From Bombus terrestris (taxonomy: Eukaryota > Arthropoda > Insecta > Hymenoptera > Apidae), in assembly GCF_910591885.1 (NCBI RefSeq), contig NC_063286.1:2728001-2792000 (forward strand): 64,000 nucleotides of DNA, read 5' to 3'. The notes beneath the pieces were generated by a model, which had not been told where the DNA came from, did no database searches, and worked only from the letters and a program-made list of their open reading frames with translations. Positions 51,229-63,178 of this stretch are shown here, one piece after another (position 1 is the first letter of the stretch; each line of letters opens with the position of its first letter). The position numbers and the translations under genes are program-made.

Positions 51229-54200
51229 ATTCCATGTTTGATTCTGCTCGTTCTGCCAGCGATTGAAATTATCTGCAATAATCGTCACTTATTCTTTATT
51301 CAACCGGAACAACCGAAATACCGGCACACGGCTCATTACACTGGGGCGTCGAGGACGACTTGATACTCCGATGTGTAGATAAGTCAGTTAGCGACTCGCT
51401 CTAGCGCGTTCCAACGTGCAGCCTTTTTTGCGTACCTCGTCCTCTTATTGCCCTCCTCTCTCCTTTACTCCTGCTCACTCCTGGTGGGTGATTCATCATC
51501 GGCGTCGTCCTCTCTCCTTTCTCTGGCTTGGCTGGCTGGCTGGTCTGACTGGCTGGCTCGCTGGCTTGCTCGGTTTCTGGCTTTCTGGCCCCTGCACCCG
51601 CGTACCTCCTCGTCTCTTCCGTTCCTTCTCCCTTCCTCTACCTCTCCTCTGTTACTCGCTCTTCTTCCTTTTCCTCCTCCTCTTTCTTCTTTCTGCCGCT
51701 TCTCAGACTTCTATGTACTCGTTTTACTCCTACACTGGAGCCGTACCAACATGCAGTTCTGGCTCGGCAGGGCGCTCTTTCGCGCTGTTGGCTTATAGGT
51801 ATTCCCGCATCTCTCCTGGCACATCCTGCAGCCTACGAGAGGAGAGATGGTTCCGCTAGTATCTCAAAAATTTTACCACGTTCAATTTGCTCAATTTACA
51901 CCTGCACCTACAATCCCCAACGATCTTCGTTCGATATTCCAACGATCGCGTAACTTTAGCTCCCACTTTTCATCTGCATTTCCAGAAGTTAGCTTTCAAT
52001 TAATTATTTCCTCCGCAGATCTAAAAACAAACTGATTATTCCTGACGTAACGTGCCGCTACACGTTCCTATTCGCACTTTTACGATCATACCGCAACTGC
52101 AAGGAATAACCAATTAGACCAGCGCTCGTCGCGGATCCGCACGGTATTTACGTTATTCTCAGAGAAGCGAAGAAACGCGATTCAGCGATTTCTTCATTAT
52201 TTCCTCCGACTATCATTTCCTCGCGCGTGCTATATCCGAGCATCGCGGCATTCTGTTTCGCTGTGGGTTTAAGGAGGATCCCGTGCCTGTTCCACGGTGT
52301 CCGATATATCCCTGGGCCGCGTCGCACCCGGCCAAGATATCCGCTCAGTTAGGTACACCCACTATAAGGGAGAGTACGCGTCGCTATAAAACACGCGAAG
52401 CGATATATTACCCGGCGATATCACTCTCCGGCACGAGGCGATACGGTAATATTTCGCCCGGGTACGCTTGAAAATGTTGCCGGTGTAAACACTGCGGGGG
52501 CACACCGGGGATCGCCGTCTGCGCGAGAATCCCCTCTTATTTCCGGCTGATGTTCCCTCGTCATCGAATACCCACGATACTTTTCCTCGTATATCTTCTC
52601 TCCTTCATACAACCAACGAGTCAATTATGCGAGGACACGGGACAATGTTCCGACTTACGTCTAATCTTCCTCGATCTTGGCTATGTGGGTGTACGACGGT
52701 CAGCTTGTTGGAAGAAAATGCCGAGTGCGACGGGTCGACAGGAATTTTCTACTCTTCGACGATTTCGCGTGTATCTAAATTGATAGTCGCTCGATAAGCG
52801 ATGGTCCGCGAGGATCTCGTGTACCTGGCTGAAACTATACGACCCGGTGTGAAATATCACGGCAGTGGAAAGGGAGAAAAGTAGAGAGGCAGAGAGGTTC
52901 TCTGAGAAGGGACCACCTTTGGTTTCGAAGGTGGGATTTCGGTAATTCGACGTATTCGGCAACGGAGGAAGACCGATGGAACTTGACCTGGCTTGGACGG
53001 ACGAAAAGGACGTCGCGTGAGAGAAAACGACAAAGACCCAAAGGGCAAAGACGGACGAAGAGGGGCAGAGAGAAGCAAAGAGAGAGAGAAATGGGTTGGG
53101 TATGGGGGATAGAGTAGGGGCGGGAGGGCGTTCCACGGCACCCTGCATGGGGTAGCTTGCAACCTCACGCGACACTAGAGCCATCTATATCCCCGGAGAT
53201 TTATGAGTTCCTGGTGCAGCGGCTGCTCGCAGCAACTACACACCACGCAGTATCGGGTCCGGTACGGTGTTGGTGCTGCCCCCTGTCGCGACGGGCGTGC
53301 TGTTGCCCCGCGGGGGTTACGCGCAATTCGCGCTCGTGCAACGTCGCTCTGATAAAAAACTTGCGACTCGATCTCAATCCGATGCTTCTGCGAACTTCCT
53401 CCGCGCCGTCTCGCGCCCTTCGCCGTTCCCTTCGCAATCGCCGAACCTAGCAATCTCTCTCTCTCTCTCGCTCTTTCGCACACACGTACACTTCTCGCGA
53501 GTATATACAGCGTCGCGCCGTCTCGTTTCCTCTCGCTCGTCGCTCGGACTTGAAATATCGATCATCATTGTGTTTCCTACGCGTTTATAGACTGCGAACG
53601 CATTGAAATTATGGGGCGACGCCGATGCGTTTCCCAGCCGTCCGGCCACGGGTTTCTTCCACCTTTTTTCATCCTCCGTCGCGTTGAAGACTGAGACTCT
53701 GTGGGTGTACCTTTCTCTTTTTTTATTTACAACTGCGAATTGGAAGAATGGTATTTATTATCGTTAGATAACCGTGGTTTCTCGTCTTAGCTATTAAATG
53801 ACGTTAGATCGTAGGTAATTACATTTGCATTATTCATTCTTGAGCGTCTAATTTTATCTTGTACTCTGTACCGTATACGCAGAGAAACTACTGCTCTTTA
53901 CCATTACATAAATTTTGCAATAAAATAAAATACGTTACGCTCCACTCTGACCTAAAGCTACCGCTGCGGGGTTGAAGGAAATAAAGAGTCGTGATAGGAC
54001 AAGTAAACCGCTCATTAGCCCTACTAAATTAGTGAAAAATGCAATCTCCTAATCGAACTGCGAAGGTCTGGGTAGGAAAAATCGCAGATGCGATCGCTTG
54101 CACGATGGAGTCGTTTGATCGAGCGATGCTCGAACGAGAAGAGGGCTAGATGATGGTATCTCGTTGAAACAAAGAACTGCCTTGCTCGATGCACGAGAGA

Positions 54201-54949
54201 CAGGAGCAAGAGGAAAAGGCAATCGGCATCGATGGTGGATGGTTGGAAGGAAGGAAAGGCACTCGTAAGTGGAGATTTTTCAAGTGTCCCCTCGACGCAA
54301 CCTTCCATTCGCAGTGTATGCGATAGCCTGCATGGGTAACCGAATAAAATAGGAAGAACGTGTGAAAGAGAAAGAGAAAGGGAAGGAAAACGGGGCTTAG
54401 CGGTGGTGGCACGAGGGTACGGGACGACGACAACGATATGAGTACCGGTATCTACCTACCTATGCTTCTGCTCTCCAACCCAAACGCCCCATCCTCTTGA
54501 TGCGGCCGGTTTACGAGCAACCTGTGGTAACGAGAGCGATAGATAATAACCGCTCCGTGCTCAACCCCATCCCTTTTCTCGTCCTCTTCCATTCTCTCTC
54601 TGTCTGTGCCTTGCACCCTTCCCTACGTTTCTTGTTCTAGCGGGCTAGAACGCTGCTCTTGCACATGGATATTACCCTGGCTTATTTTTTCTCGATTCGC
54701 CCGCTTGAATTTCTTAAACGCTCGTTGGCAACCGAGGCCGTGAGATTCGATTTACGACCGTAAAATATAGCACTCGATTGCTCCACGTATCGGGAATTCC
54801 TTTTATGGAACACGGCTAAGTTTCTAATGTAAACTCTGCTAACTGATGCGCCTCTGCTAAGAGTTGAATTTAAAACAGCTCGACTAGTTATGATAAGCAG
54901 AGACGGGGAATAAAGAATGACAATTAATCACGGTTATAATTGTAGAAAA

Positions 54950-55345
54950 ATACACCAAGGAGAAATACATCTAATTGTTCGTCCATCTGCAACTGATATT
55001 CCTATGGAGGAAATTGCAGCACTTTACCATTAGAACCACCGATCCACACAAAATGAGTGGTGTTAATCTTCTTTCTCCCAGCAAATACTGTTGAGGTTGA
55101 TTAATCGAAGAACGAGTGGATGAATCATGTAGAAGTTGATAGAAGAAGGACAACTGATCTTAGAAACCAAGGAAAAATACATCAAATTGTTCGTCCATCC
55201 GCAACTGATATTCCTATGGAGAAAGTTGCAGCATTTTACCATTAGAACCACCGATACACACAGAATGAATGGTGTTAATCTTCTTTCTCCCAGCAAATAC
55301 TGTTGAGGTTGATTGATCAAGGAACGAGTGGATAAATTTGTAACA
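54950..55345. repeat. Tandem duplication, 212-bp period, two copies
   Basis: AATTGTTCGTCCATC recurs at 54973 and 55185, and similarity runs on through TTTACCATTAGAACCACCGA and TTCTTTCTCCCAGCAAATAC. The copies differ by a few substitutions. Stop codons interrupt every frame that looks protein-like, so a decayed element or retrocopy is possible, but I do not recognise a parent gene. Confidence 0.75.
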
Positions 55346-55744
55346 GAAAAGTATATTGAAATAATTAAAGGTATAGGTATAATGTACAAGTTTATGCTGA
55401 TGCAGATCCTTGCTGTCTTAGTGTTGCAACACTATGGAAAAATAGGGTCAGGTTCATATATTTACAGCAGAAGGACATTATCAAAAAGGTTAACCTTGTT
55501 GCTTTAGCTGCAGGCTCCAAGGAACATAAATAGAAATCTGTTTATTAGTTGCTTTGCTGCTAGACCTTGCAACCCAAAACATAATGTATATTCAAGGGCA
55601 CAATAATATGCACCTCTCCTTATTTAGAATATTTCTGCGTAACAGCAGTCTCCAGGCCACGGATGTACACAAATAAAGATGTACAGTTTTTCTTCAAGTA
55701 ATTACCTCAACAAATACTAAGAATATATAGATGATTTTTCATAA

Positions 55745-56084
55745 TGTTGTAGTATGTTGGTTGAGGGGCCTGGGGGGTGTCGGATGAATTATAAACAAGC
55801 TGTTGGGGGTGTGCATGATGTGCTAAGACAAAAGACAAGGGGTTGCTAAGTGACATAAACGAATTAACAGCATTGTGAGTCGAGAAGTCAGAGAGTGTTG
55901 CTGTTGTTGTCGAGAGAGCGTTGAATCCGTGATGATGAGAGTTGAAAATTAACAATCTAGTTGTCTTAATTATAATACGTAATCGTGATTAGTTCACGTT
56001 AAACAACCATCGTTTGCTGTTTAATCAACATCTGTTTAATCCATTTATTGTAAATAAACTAATTGTGGTAAAGATACTACAACA
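55745..56084 (+). mobile_element. LTR-like element, possibly a solo LTR
   Basis: It starts TGTTGTAGTA (55745-55754) and ends TACTACAACA (56075-56084), a perfect 10-bp inverted pair with TG...CA ends. An AATAAA at 56053-56058 lies near the 3' end, as expected for the R region of an LTR. The size of 340 bp and the TGTTGT...ACAACA ends recall BEL/Pao elements. I see no matching target duplication or primer-binding site, so it may be rearranged or not an LTR at all. Confidence 0.45.
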
Positions 56085-56689
56085 TCAACGTTGTGTTGCA
56101 ATCGAAACATATTATAACTGTGTTATTCTCATCATAGTATTTTAATTATAATTATTTATATACAGTACATTCACGGGAGCACATATTCCTGCCTTTTCTC
56201 CGATTCTACGAATTAATCGAGAATTTTCAGCCCTTACTAAAATTCCGAAGCTGTTCCAAGGCAAATTCCCTCTAAACAACTTGAAATTCTCTTTTCGGGG
56301 GCAAAGCGAAGCTCGTATCGCCCTCGTCGCGTTCGAGATTCGTGCTTTCGGTTTTTGCGAGCTTTAAGCAACGTTAGACTCGTGCGACGTAAAGGCACGC
56401 GGGAACGGGAATTTATTGCGGCTTAAAAACTCCGGCTTCCTTCGGAAATCCTGATAAATGCGCGAAGGAGCAACGCCTCCGTGTATATACGTACGTTTAA
56501 ACTCGTTACGCAGCGACTCTAGGCCGAAAGGCAAACTTACGGCAAAAATGAAATACAGCCACGAACAAACAAGCCTGTTCTCGCTAGGCTCTTCCTAGCC
56601 AGCTTCTTCTCGCCTCGTTTTACTCCCGTTTCTTCCTTTTCGTCCATTTCCTTTCCCATTTCATTCCCCATCGAACGAAAATCACAGGG
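56085..56689. other. Unique sequence between LTR-like element and satellite
   Basis: The first 130 bases are AT-rich, followed by CpG-rich mixed sequence. No gene or RNA is recognised. Confidence 0.5.
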
Positions 56690-59060
56690 GAAACTCATCA
56701 TAAGCCACATCTTTCATATATTAAAGAAGAATTTGATTTGAGAATTCAATATTTTGTCAGTTTCCATCAAAGGAAAATCACAGGAGAAAATCATGATAAG
56801 CCACAATTTTCATATTTTAAAGTTCCCATCAAAGGAAAATTACAGGAGAAACTCATCATAAGCCACATCTTTCATATATTAAAGAAGAATTTGATTTGAG
56901 AATTCAATATTTTGTCAGTTTCCATCAAAGGAAAATCACAGGAGAAAATCATGATAAGCCACAATTCTCATATTTTTAAAGAAGAATTTGATTTGAGAAT
57001 TCAATATTTTATCAGTTCTCATCAAAGGAAAATCACAGGAGAAACTCGTGATAAGCCACAATTTTCATATTTTAAAGTTCCCATCAAAGGAAAATTACAG
57101 AAGAAAATCATCATAAGCCACAATTTTCATATTTTAAAGTTCCCATCAAAGGAAAATTACAGGAGAAACTCATCATAAGCCACATCTTTCATATATTAAA
57201 GAAGAATTTGATTTGAGAATTCAATATTTTATTAGTTCCCATCAAAGGAAAATCACAGGAGAAACTCCTGATAGGCCACAATTTTCATATTTTAAAGTTC
57301 CCATCAAAGAAAAATTACAGAAGAAAATCATCATAAGCCACAATTTTCATATTTTAAAGTTCCCATCAAAGGAAAATCACAGAAGAAAATCATGACAAGC
57401 CACAATTTTCATATTTTTGAAGAACTTGATTTGAGTATTTAATATTTTGTCAGTTTCCATCAAAGGAAAATCACAGGAGAAACTCCTGATAGGCCACAAT
57501 TTTCATATTTTTAAAGAAGAATTTGATTTGAGAATTCAATATTTTATCAGTTCTCATCAAAGGAAAATCACAGGAGAAACTCCTGATAAGCCACAATTTT
57601 CATATTTTGAAGTTACCATCAAAGGAAAATTGCAGAAGAAAATCATCATAAGCCACAATTTTCATATTTTAAAGTTCCCATCAAAGGAAAATCACAGAAG
57701 AAAATCATGACAAGCCACAATTTTCATATTTTTGAAGAACTTGATTTGAGTATTTAATATTTTGTCAGTTTCCATCAAAGGAAAATCACAGGAGAAACTC
57801 ATCATAAGCCACAACTTTCATATTTTTAAAGAAGAGTTTGATTTGAAAATTCCATACTTTGTCAGTTCCCATCAAAGGAAAATCACAGGAGAAAATCATC
57901 ATAAGCCACAATTTTCATATTTTAAAGTTCCCATTAAAGGAAAATTACAGAAGAAACTCATCATAAGCCACAATTTTCATATTTTAAAGAATTTGATTTG
58001 AAAATTCCATACTTTGTCAGTTCCCACCAAAGGAAAATCATAGGAGAAACTTATGACAAGTCACAATTTTCATATTTTAAAGAAAAGCTTGATTTGAGAA
58101 TTCAATATTTTTCCAGTTCCCATCAAAGGAAAATCACAGGAGAAACTTATGACAAGTCATAATTTTCATATTTTAAAGAAGAATTTGATTTGAGAATTCA
58201 ATATTTTATCAGTTCTCATCAAAGGAAAATCACAGAAGAAACTCGTGATAAGCCACAATTTTCATATTTTAAAGTTCCCATCAAAGGAAAATTACAGAAG
58301 AAAATCATCATAAGCCACAATTTTCATATTTTAAAGTTCCCATCAAAGGAAAATTACAGGAGAAACTCATCATAAGCCACATCTTTCATATATTAAAGAA
58401 GAATTTGATTTGAGAATTCAATATTTTATTAGTTCCCATCAAAGGAAAATCACAGGAGAAACTCCTGATAGGCCACAATTTTCATATTTTAAAGTTCCCA
58501 TCAAAGGAAAATTACAGAAGAAAATCATCATAAGCCACAATTTTCATATTTTAAAGTTCCCATCAAAGGAAAATCACAGAAGAAAATCATGACAAGCCAC
58601 AATTTTCATATTTTTGAAGAACTTGATTTGAGTATTTAATATTTTGTCAGTTTCCATCAAAGGAAAATCACAGGAGAAACTCATCATAAGCCACAACTTT
58701 CATATTTTTAAAGAAGAGTTTGATTTGAAAATTCCATACTTTGTCAGTTCCCATCAAAGGAAAATCACAGGAGAAAATCATCATAAGCCACAATTTTCAT
58801 ATTTTAAAGTTCCCATCAAAGGAAAATTACAGAAGAAACTCATCATAAGCCACAATTTTCATATTTTAAAGAATTTGATTTGAAAATTCCATACTTTGTC
58901 AGTTCCCACCAAAGGAAAATCATAGGAGAAACTTATGACAAGTCACAATTTTCATATTTTAAAGAAAAGCTTGATTTGAGAATTCAATATTTTTCCAGTT
59001 CCCATCAAAGGAAAATCACAGAAGAAACTCATCAGAAGCTACAACATTCATATTTTAAAG
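56690..59060. repeat. Satellite with 62-bp core and higher-order duplication
   Basis: An AT-rich array built of a 62-bp unit (CCCATCAAAGGAAAAT, ACAGAAGAAAATCATCATAAG, CCACAATTTTCATATTTTAA) and a longer variant that adds a GAATTTGATTTGAGAATTCAA block. A larger block is itself duplicated. Roughly 56980-57430 matches 58177-58627 at an offset of 1197 bp, and roughly 57745-58135 matches 58627-59020 at an offset of 882 bp. The second copy thus lacks one 315-bp subunit. The short open frames inside it repeat because the DNA repeats; the 62-bp unit shifts frame, so they are not genes. Confidence 0.95.
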
Positions 59061-60719
59061 AACTTTATTTGAAAATTCCATATTTTCTCAGTCAATTTTA
59101 TACGATTTCTCCAGTTTTATTTCATTTTAATATTAAACATACCTATGTGTATTTTGCAACTTGTTAAAATATTTCAAAAGCTCATGTCGTCACATTATTG
59201 CGTTACTATTGGCATTCTTACAATACTAAAGTTGCTAGGTTTACCTACTATTTTTAAACTCTTTGCATCTTCGAACTTAACGAGTCTCCTTCTCGACTAC
59301 CTAAGTACAAATATAGAAGCAGTATCGAAGTTAGAAAATCGCTAGGAACAGACATATGGTCTCGTAACAGCGTTCAAGAGCGTATTTCTTCAAACAAGAT
59401 TTAAGCGAGCATCGTATAATACACACACGGAAGCAAGTCGTCCGTGTATCGAAGAAATTATATAGCACGTGAAATGTAAAAATACGAAGAGAGCTATTAA
59501 AACGGGAGGAGAATCGGTCGATAGGATTGAAAGGAATAACCGGAGCCAGCGTCGGTGAATCCAGACCGAGGATATTCGTCGGGCAAGCGAAAGAAGCAGG
59601 TCGTATAAGCGAATAGATTGAACAGTTGGCGCGAGTTTGCGGCTGTAAAATGTGCCGACCTTGCCAAGTGCTCGAGAACATCCTCTCCACCTTTCCGTTT
59701 TCTTCGTCCGCCTTTGTCACGACGGCCGATGCAGCCAGGGCAAACAACTTTATCCAAGTCCTTACGGGTACGATCTTCCTCCTTCCTCGATCCCCTAACC
59801 GCGACGATTCTCCTTGCTATTCCGAAGCCACGACCGAGAAGGAAGAGGACAAAAATAAAAGAGGTTCTTTCGTTAAGTTTACGATCTTTCAGCCGGAACG
59901 ATCGGATTCAACGAGGAAAAGAAAGAGTCGTGGTCGTAGGAAAGAAAAGGTGGCAGTTTCGCGAGTCGTCGGGACCGGCGTGAACCACGTGGAATCGAGA
60001 GAGCGTCGAGGAATCAGCGAGCGGAAGGTAGCAGCTGGTTATAGAAAGGAAGATAAAGGGGCGGCGACTGGACGCGGAAGAAAAGGCAGAGAACGGCAGC
60101 GACGGATTGGCAACGCGCACCACTGCCTCCGCCGTGTCCTCTTCCTCCCTAAGACCTTCTCGACCCAACCCCTTTCGCTCTTAGCGCGAGCTATCGATAT
60201 CCTCGAGATACAGACACCACGAAGGACCGGGCTCAACGTGCGTGTGGCCGGACAAGGCACCACGTGCATTCGTCCCATTACAAAAGAAGCTGAACCAGCG
60301 CCGGACGACCCTACCCGTCGTGTCCTCCGCACGTTCGACGTGCAGACCACGCGGTGCAACCTCGAACCGTCTGCAACACCCTTCGACGGCTCGCCACCCC
60401 CACGGAATAATGGCGATCTTTTCGCAAATCTTTATTTTCCGTGAAAGAAAATCGACGCGGTCGAGCGATTGCCGGACGGTTCGAAGAGAAATTCTTAGGA
60501 ATTTCCGCGTATTTTTCCAGCTTGCCAACGATACTCCGTTTCTTCGTTTTCTCTTACGGCGGTTATCTTCGTGCGATCGTACGAGATGTCCGCGTAATTG
60601 TATTTTATGCCATACCGTTAATTTTCTGCTCGCTTTGTCGCTTATTTTGCAAAGAGAAAGAAGCTGCTGGTGACCGGTGTCGGTCAGAAGCAACGCGTGG
60701 GCGAAACAGCGCTCGTCAC
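59061..60719 (+). other. Unique sequence before the distal exon, no gene accepted
   Basis: An open frame of 272 codons at 59626-60444 is basic and low in complexity, overlaps other long frames on both strands and has no recognisable domain. I treat it as accidental, a result of the GC-rich local composition. The last part leads to the branch point and acceptor at 60720-60750. Confidence 0.45.
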
Positions 60720-60756
60720 CTAACACGGCACGTTCTGATTTCTGTTTCAGGTGAGT
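60720..60756 (+). promoter_or_regulatory. Strong 3' splice site directly followed by GTGAGT
   Basis: CTAAC (60720-60724) is a consensus branch point 27 nt before the AG. A T-rich tract and TTTCAG then end at 60750. The next six bases are GTGAGT, so the site is also a possible recursive junction. A further donor, CCCG|GTGAGT, lies at 60858|60859, so 60751-60858 could be a 108-nt exon in its own right. Confidence 0.5.
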
Positions 60757-61394
60757 GGCAGGCTGCATCCACTGTCTCTGTAATGCCAAATAGATGGTCG
60801 ATGTGCGTATCTGTCGATCGTCAATTTATCGGTTGCGGCGAATCGGATGCTGCACCCGGTGAGTGACGAACCCGCCTCCCGCTCCCCCGCGCGCCAGCAC
60901 CACCATCACCACCACCGCAACAACCAACCCTCCGTGGAACCTCCTGTAGCTCACTTTGACCAATAATCCCGCAGACCAATCAGTATCCCAGCGCACAGTG
61001 ACGTCCGTACAAGCCTCTAGCATCGTCGTAGTCCCCCCGTTTGCCCCCTTCCCTTTTCTGGCCTCTCTATCTGTAGTCCCTGCTTTGGCGCAGTAGTGTG
61101 TAGATAGAGGGGGTGAGTTATACGGAGAGTAGTTCCGTTCGTTCGAACAACCGATCTCCGTCCGTCTCTGGTTTTCGAGCGCGAAAGGTCGACCGAGAGA
61201 CGACGATACAACGGCGCGTGAGCGCGTCCAAAGAGACGAGGACGAAGAGAACGATGGGCAAGGGTTGCGTGTGCGTGTGCGCGTCTCTCCACGGTCTATC
61301 GGTCGTCTCTCGTCGTCTCATTGTCTCGGTTCACCGATACGATTATTACGATAAAGTGGGCGCGCTGGGGTGCGCCTAATTCTCCGAAATCTAA

Positions 61395-61402
61395 ATACGT
61401 AA
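61395..61402 (+). promoter_or_regulatory. miR-iab-8-5p 8mer seed match
   Basis: ATACGTAA pairs with nucleotides 2-8 of the Drosophila miR-iab-8-5p as I recall it, plus A at position 1. Two weaker TATACG hexamers for iab-4-5p lie at 61119-61124 and 62285-62290. Confidence 0.4.
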
Positions 61403-62248
61403 ACGAGAAAGCCTACGAGGTAATTAGTAAGTTAACGCTTAGGAAGGTGGACAAAGTATCCCCGAGTGTCATGCACGTGGCGATCGACGGTGTTCTCGAA
61501 GGATCGGGGGGGTTGTGCCGGTGAATTTGTCGATTGCATCGACGCGTTTCCCACTGACGAGAAGAGAATTCTCGCGAGTCTCGATTGTACAGTAAAGAAC
61601 GAGAAAGAAAATGCTATATATTTCGCGAATGCTTCCTTCCTCCTCTGCCCTCCTCCTCCTCCTCCCACCCACCCCCCCGCGTTTTTCGTTCACTTAGCGT
61701 TCCTCCGTTCGTTTCGCTTTTTGATCGCGCACGCTCGACGATACGCGATCCCTTCCGCAGCGTGTTATGCTGTACGACTGCTGTTGATGTTATGTTTTTG
61801 TTAATTTTTTTTTTTTATTGTCTGCGAAACGACACGAGAACGCGTTTCTATCGTCGCCGTGTGTCTCGTCGTTGTTCCACCATTTCCATGAGAAATTTCA
61901 CGTCCGACAGACGACGACCGTGGTCCTGGTGCACTGACGGCACGGCGCGCGATAAAAACGCGTTTCTTTCGATCGGTACAAAATATATATGTTGATGTTC
62001 GATAATTTTGTTAAATATTATATATGGAAAAACGTTTATGCGATATAGGTAGGCGCGTGCTGGCTACCTACGAGGCACGCGCGTTCCTCTCACGAGTCCA
62101 ACGTAGCTCATCACTTTAAGAGAGAAAAGAGAACGAACGAAGAAGAAGGAAGTTAAAGATACGAGCAGATTCCTTCGTCTTTGTGCTGTTCCTTTACTCT
62201 TTCGCTCTACTCGTTTATAATTTCTCCCTTTCTCTCTTCCTCTTCCCC

Positions 62249-62269
62249 TCTCTCTCTCTCTCTCTCTCT
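62249..62269. repeat. (CT)n microsatellite in the candidate UTR
   Basis: A CT run of about 21 bases. A polypyrimidine protein-binding role is possible if transcribed. Confidence 0.85.
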
Positions 62270-62472
62270 GTGTCTTTCCTCATCTATACGCGAATCGCTT
62301 CGATTGCTGAGTCTCGGCTCGAGCAACAGAATCGAACGGAACTGCGATAGACTCTAACGAGCAAGATTATTACATTGTACGTACCTACCTAGTACCTATA
62401 GACGCCTACCCGGGCACGAAGTGTGCGTGGCGCTATCCTAAGCAAGTAAAACAACTATTCTAGTTAATGAAT

Positions 62473-62480
62473 GTATACGA
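62473..62480 (+). promoter_or_regulatory. miR-iab-4-5p 8mer seed match
   Basis: GTATACGA pairs with nucleotides 2-8 of miR-iab-4-5p (recalled as beginning ACGUAUAC) and has A opposite position 1, the strongest canonical class. Confidence 0.45.
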
Positions 62481-62673
62481 ATAGCCGCTAAGAGACACGC
62501 AAGAGTAATAGGTAAAGGCAGTATTTCTAAGAGGAATGTAATGTTAATAATTATTTATTTTGTGGATCTCGGTGGAAACGGGAAGAATGGATTAAAAAAA
62601 GAGATAACGATAATTAAAAAGGACAAAAAAAAAAAAAAAGAAGAAGAAGGAAACGAGGAGCGTCGAAACGGAT

Positions 62674-62679
62674 AATAAA
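62674..62679 (+). terminator. Possible internal poly(A) signal AATAAA
   Basis: AATAAA in an A-rich stretch. A long A run follows, so cDNA priming here could also be internal. Use would drop the two distal iab-4 sites. Confidence 0.35.
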
Positions 62680-62714
62680 CAAACAAACAAAAAAAAAAAA
62701 TTATATATATTACA

Positions 62715-62721
62715 TATACGA
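62715..62721 (+). promoter_or_regulatory. miR-iab-4-5p 7mer-A1 seed match
   Basis: TATACGA, a seed 2-7 match plus A, in an AU-rich context that would favour access. Confidence 0.4.
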
Positions 62722-63141
62722 ATATAGAAAGAACGCATTCGTCGCTCTGCTGTGCTGTAACGTTTTTTTTAAAATAACGGACGTTGTTTTCCTTTAGGCG
62801 ATTAGGCCTGTGTATCTTATAGGGGTAGGCGTTATCCATGCGTAGCGCGGTAGCCGCGATCATCGTCATCTTTTCTGTAAACGTAATTTCCTTTTCCCGA
62901 TGGTGGCGAGAAGAAAGAAAGGAAACGGAGAACGCACAAGGCAAAACACGCAGCATCCTCTTTTGTAACATATTAGGGATATCGATTGTTTGACCAATTT
63001 CGATCCTGATTGTATGTAACCCGCGAGAGCGACCAGGGCCGCACCTGCTGCCTATGCGTGAAACGCGTTGTAAAGGAAGGAACGGTGACCTTTTCGTAGG
63101 GGCGGTTGCTGTTCTCAACGCTATTGTAATATTACCTTGAT

Positions 63142-63148
63142 TATACGA
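63142..63148 (+). promoter_or_regulatory. miR-iab-4-5p 7mer-A1 seed match
   Basis: TATACGA, about 25 bases before the distal AATAAA. Sites close to the UTR end are often effective. Confidence 0.4.
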
Positions 63149-63172
63149 TTACTAAGGAAAAAAAAGGAACAA

Positions 63173-63178
63173 AATAAA
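63173..63178 (+). terminator. Candidate distal poly(A) signal AATAAA
   Basis: AATAAA followed by TGCGATGTAAAC and then TCTTTTCGCTTTTTT, a plausible U-rich downstream element. Cleavage would fall near 63190-63200. Confidence 0.45.

Larger units (their letters stand above)
45175..54949. other. Unique sequence, no gene recognised
   Basis: This contains a strong acceptor-like polypyrimidine tract ending TTTTTTTTTTAG near 47454 without an evident exon. It also contains a hairpin flanked by direct repeats (48841-48890), a C10 and (CTTTT)n stretch at 51181-51228 and a CTGG-rich stretch at 51531-51572. Open frames (for example 50652-51278 on the minus strand, 208 codons) show low-complexity, non-conserved translations. 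I see no coding exon. Confidence 0.5.

Noticed and set aside
56912..59167. Series of 60-95 codon open frames with near-identical proteins
   Set aside because: They mirror the satellite DNA. The 62-bp unit shifts frame from copy to copy, so no protein repeat is being maintained.
59626..60444. 272-codon open frame before the candidate distal exon
   Set aside because: Arg/Lys-rich, low complexity, overlapped by long frames on both strands, no known motif.
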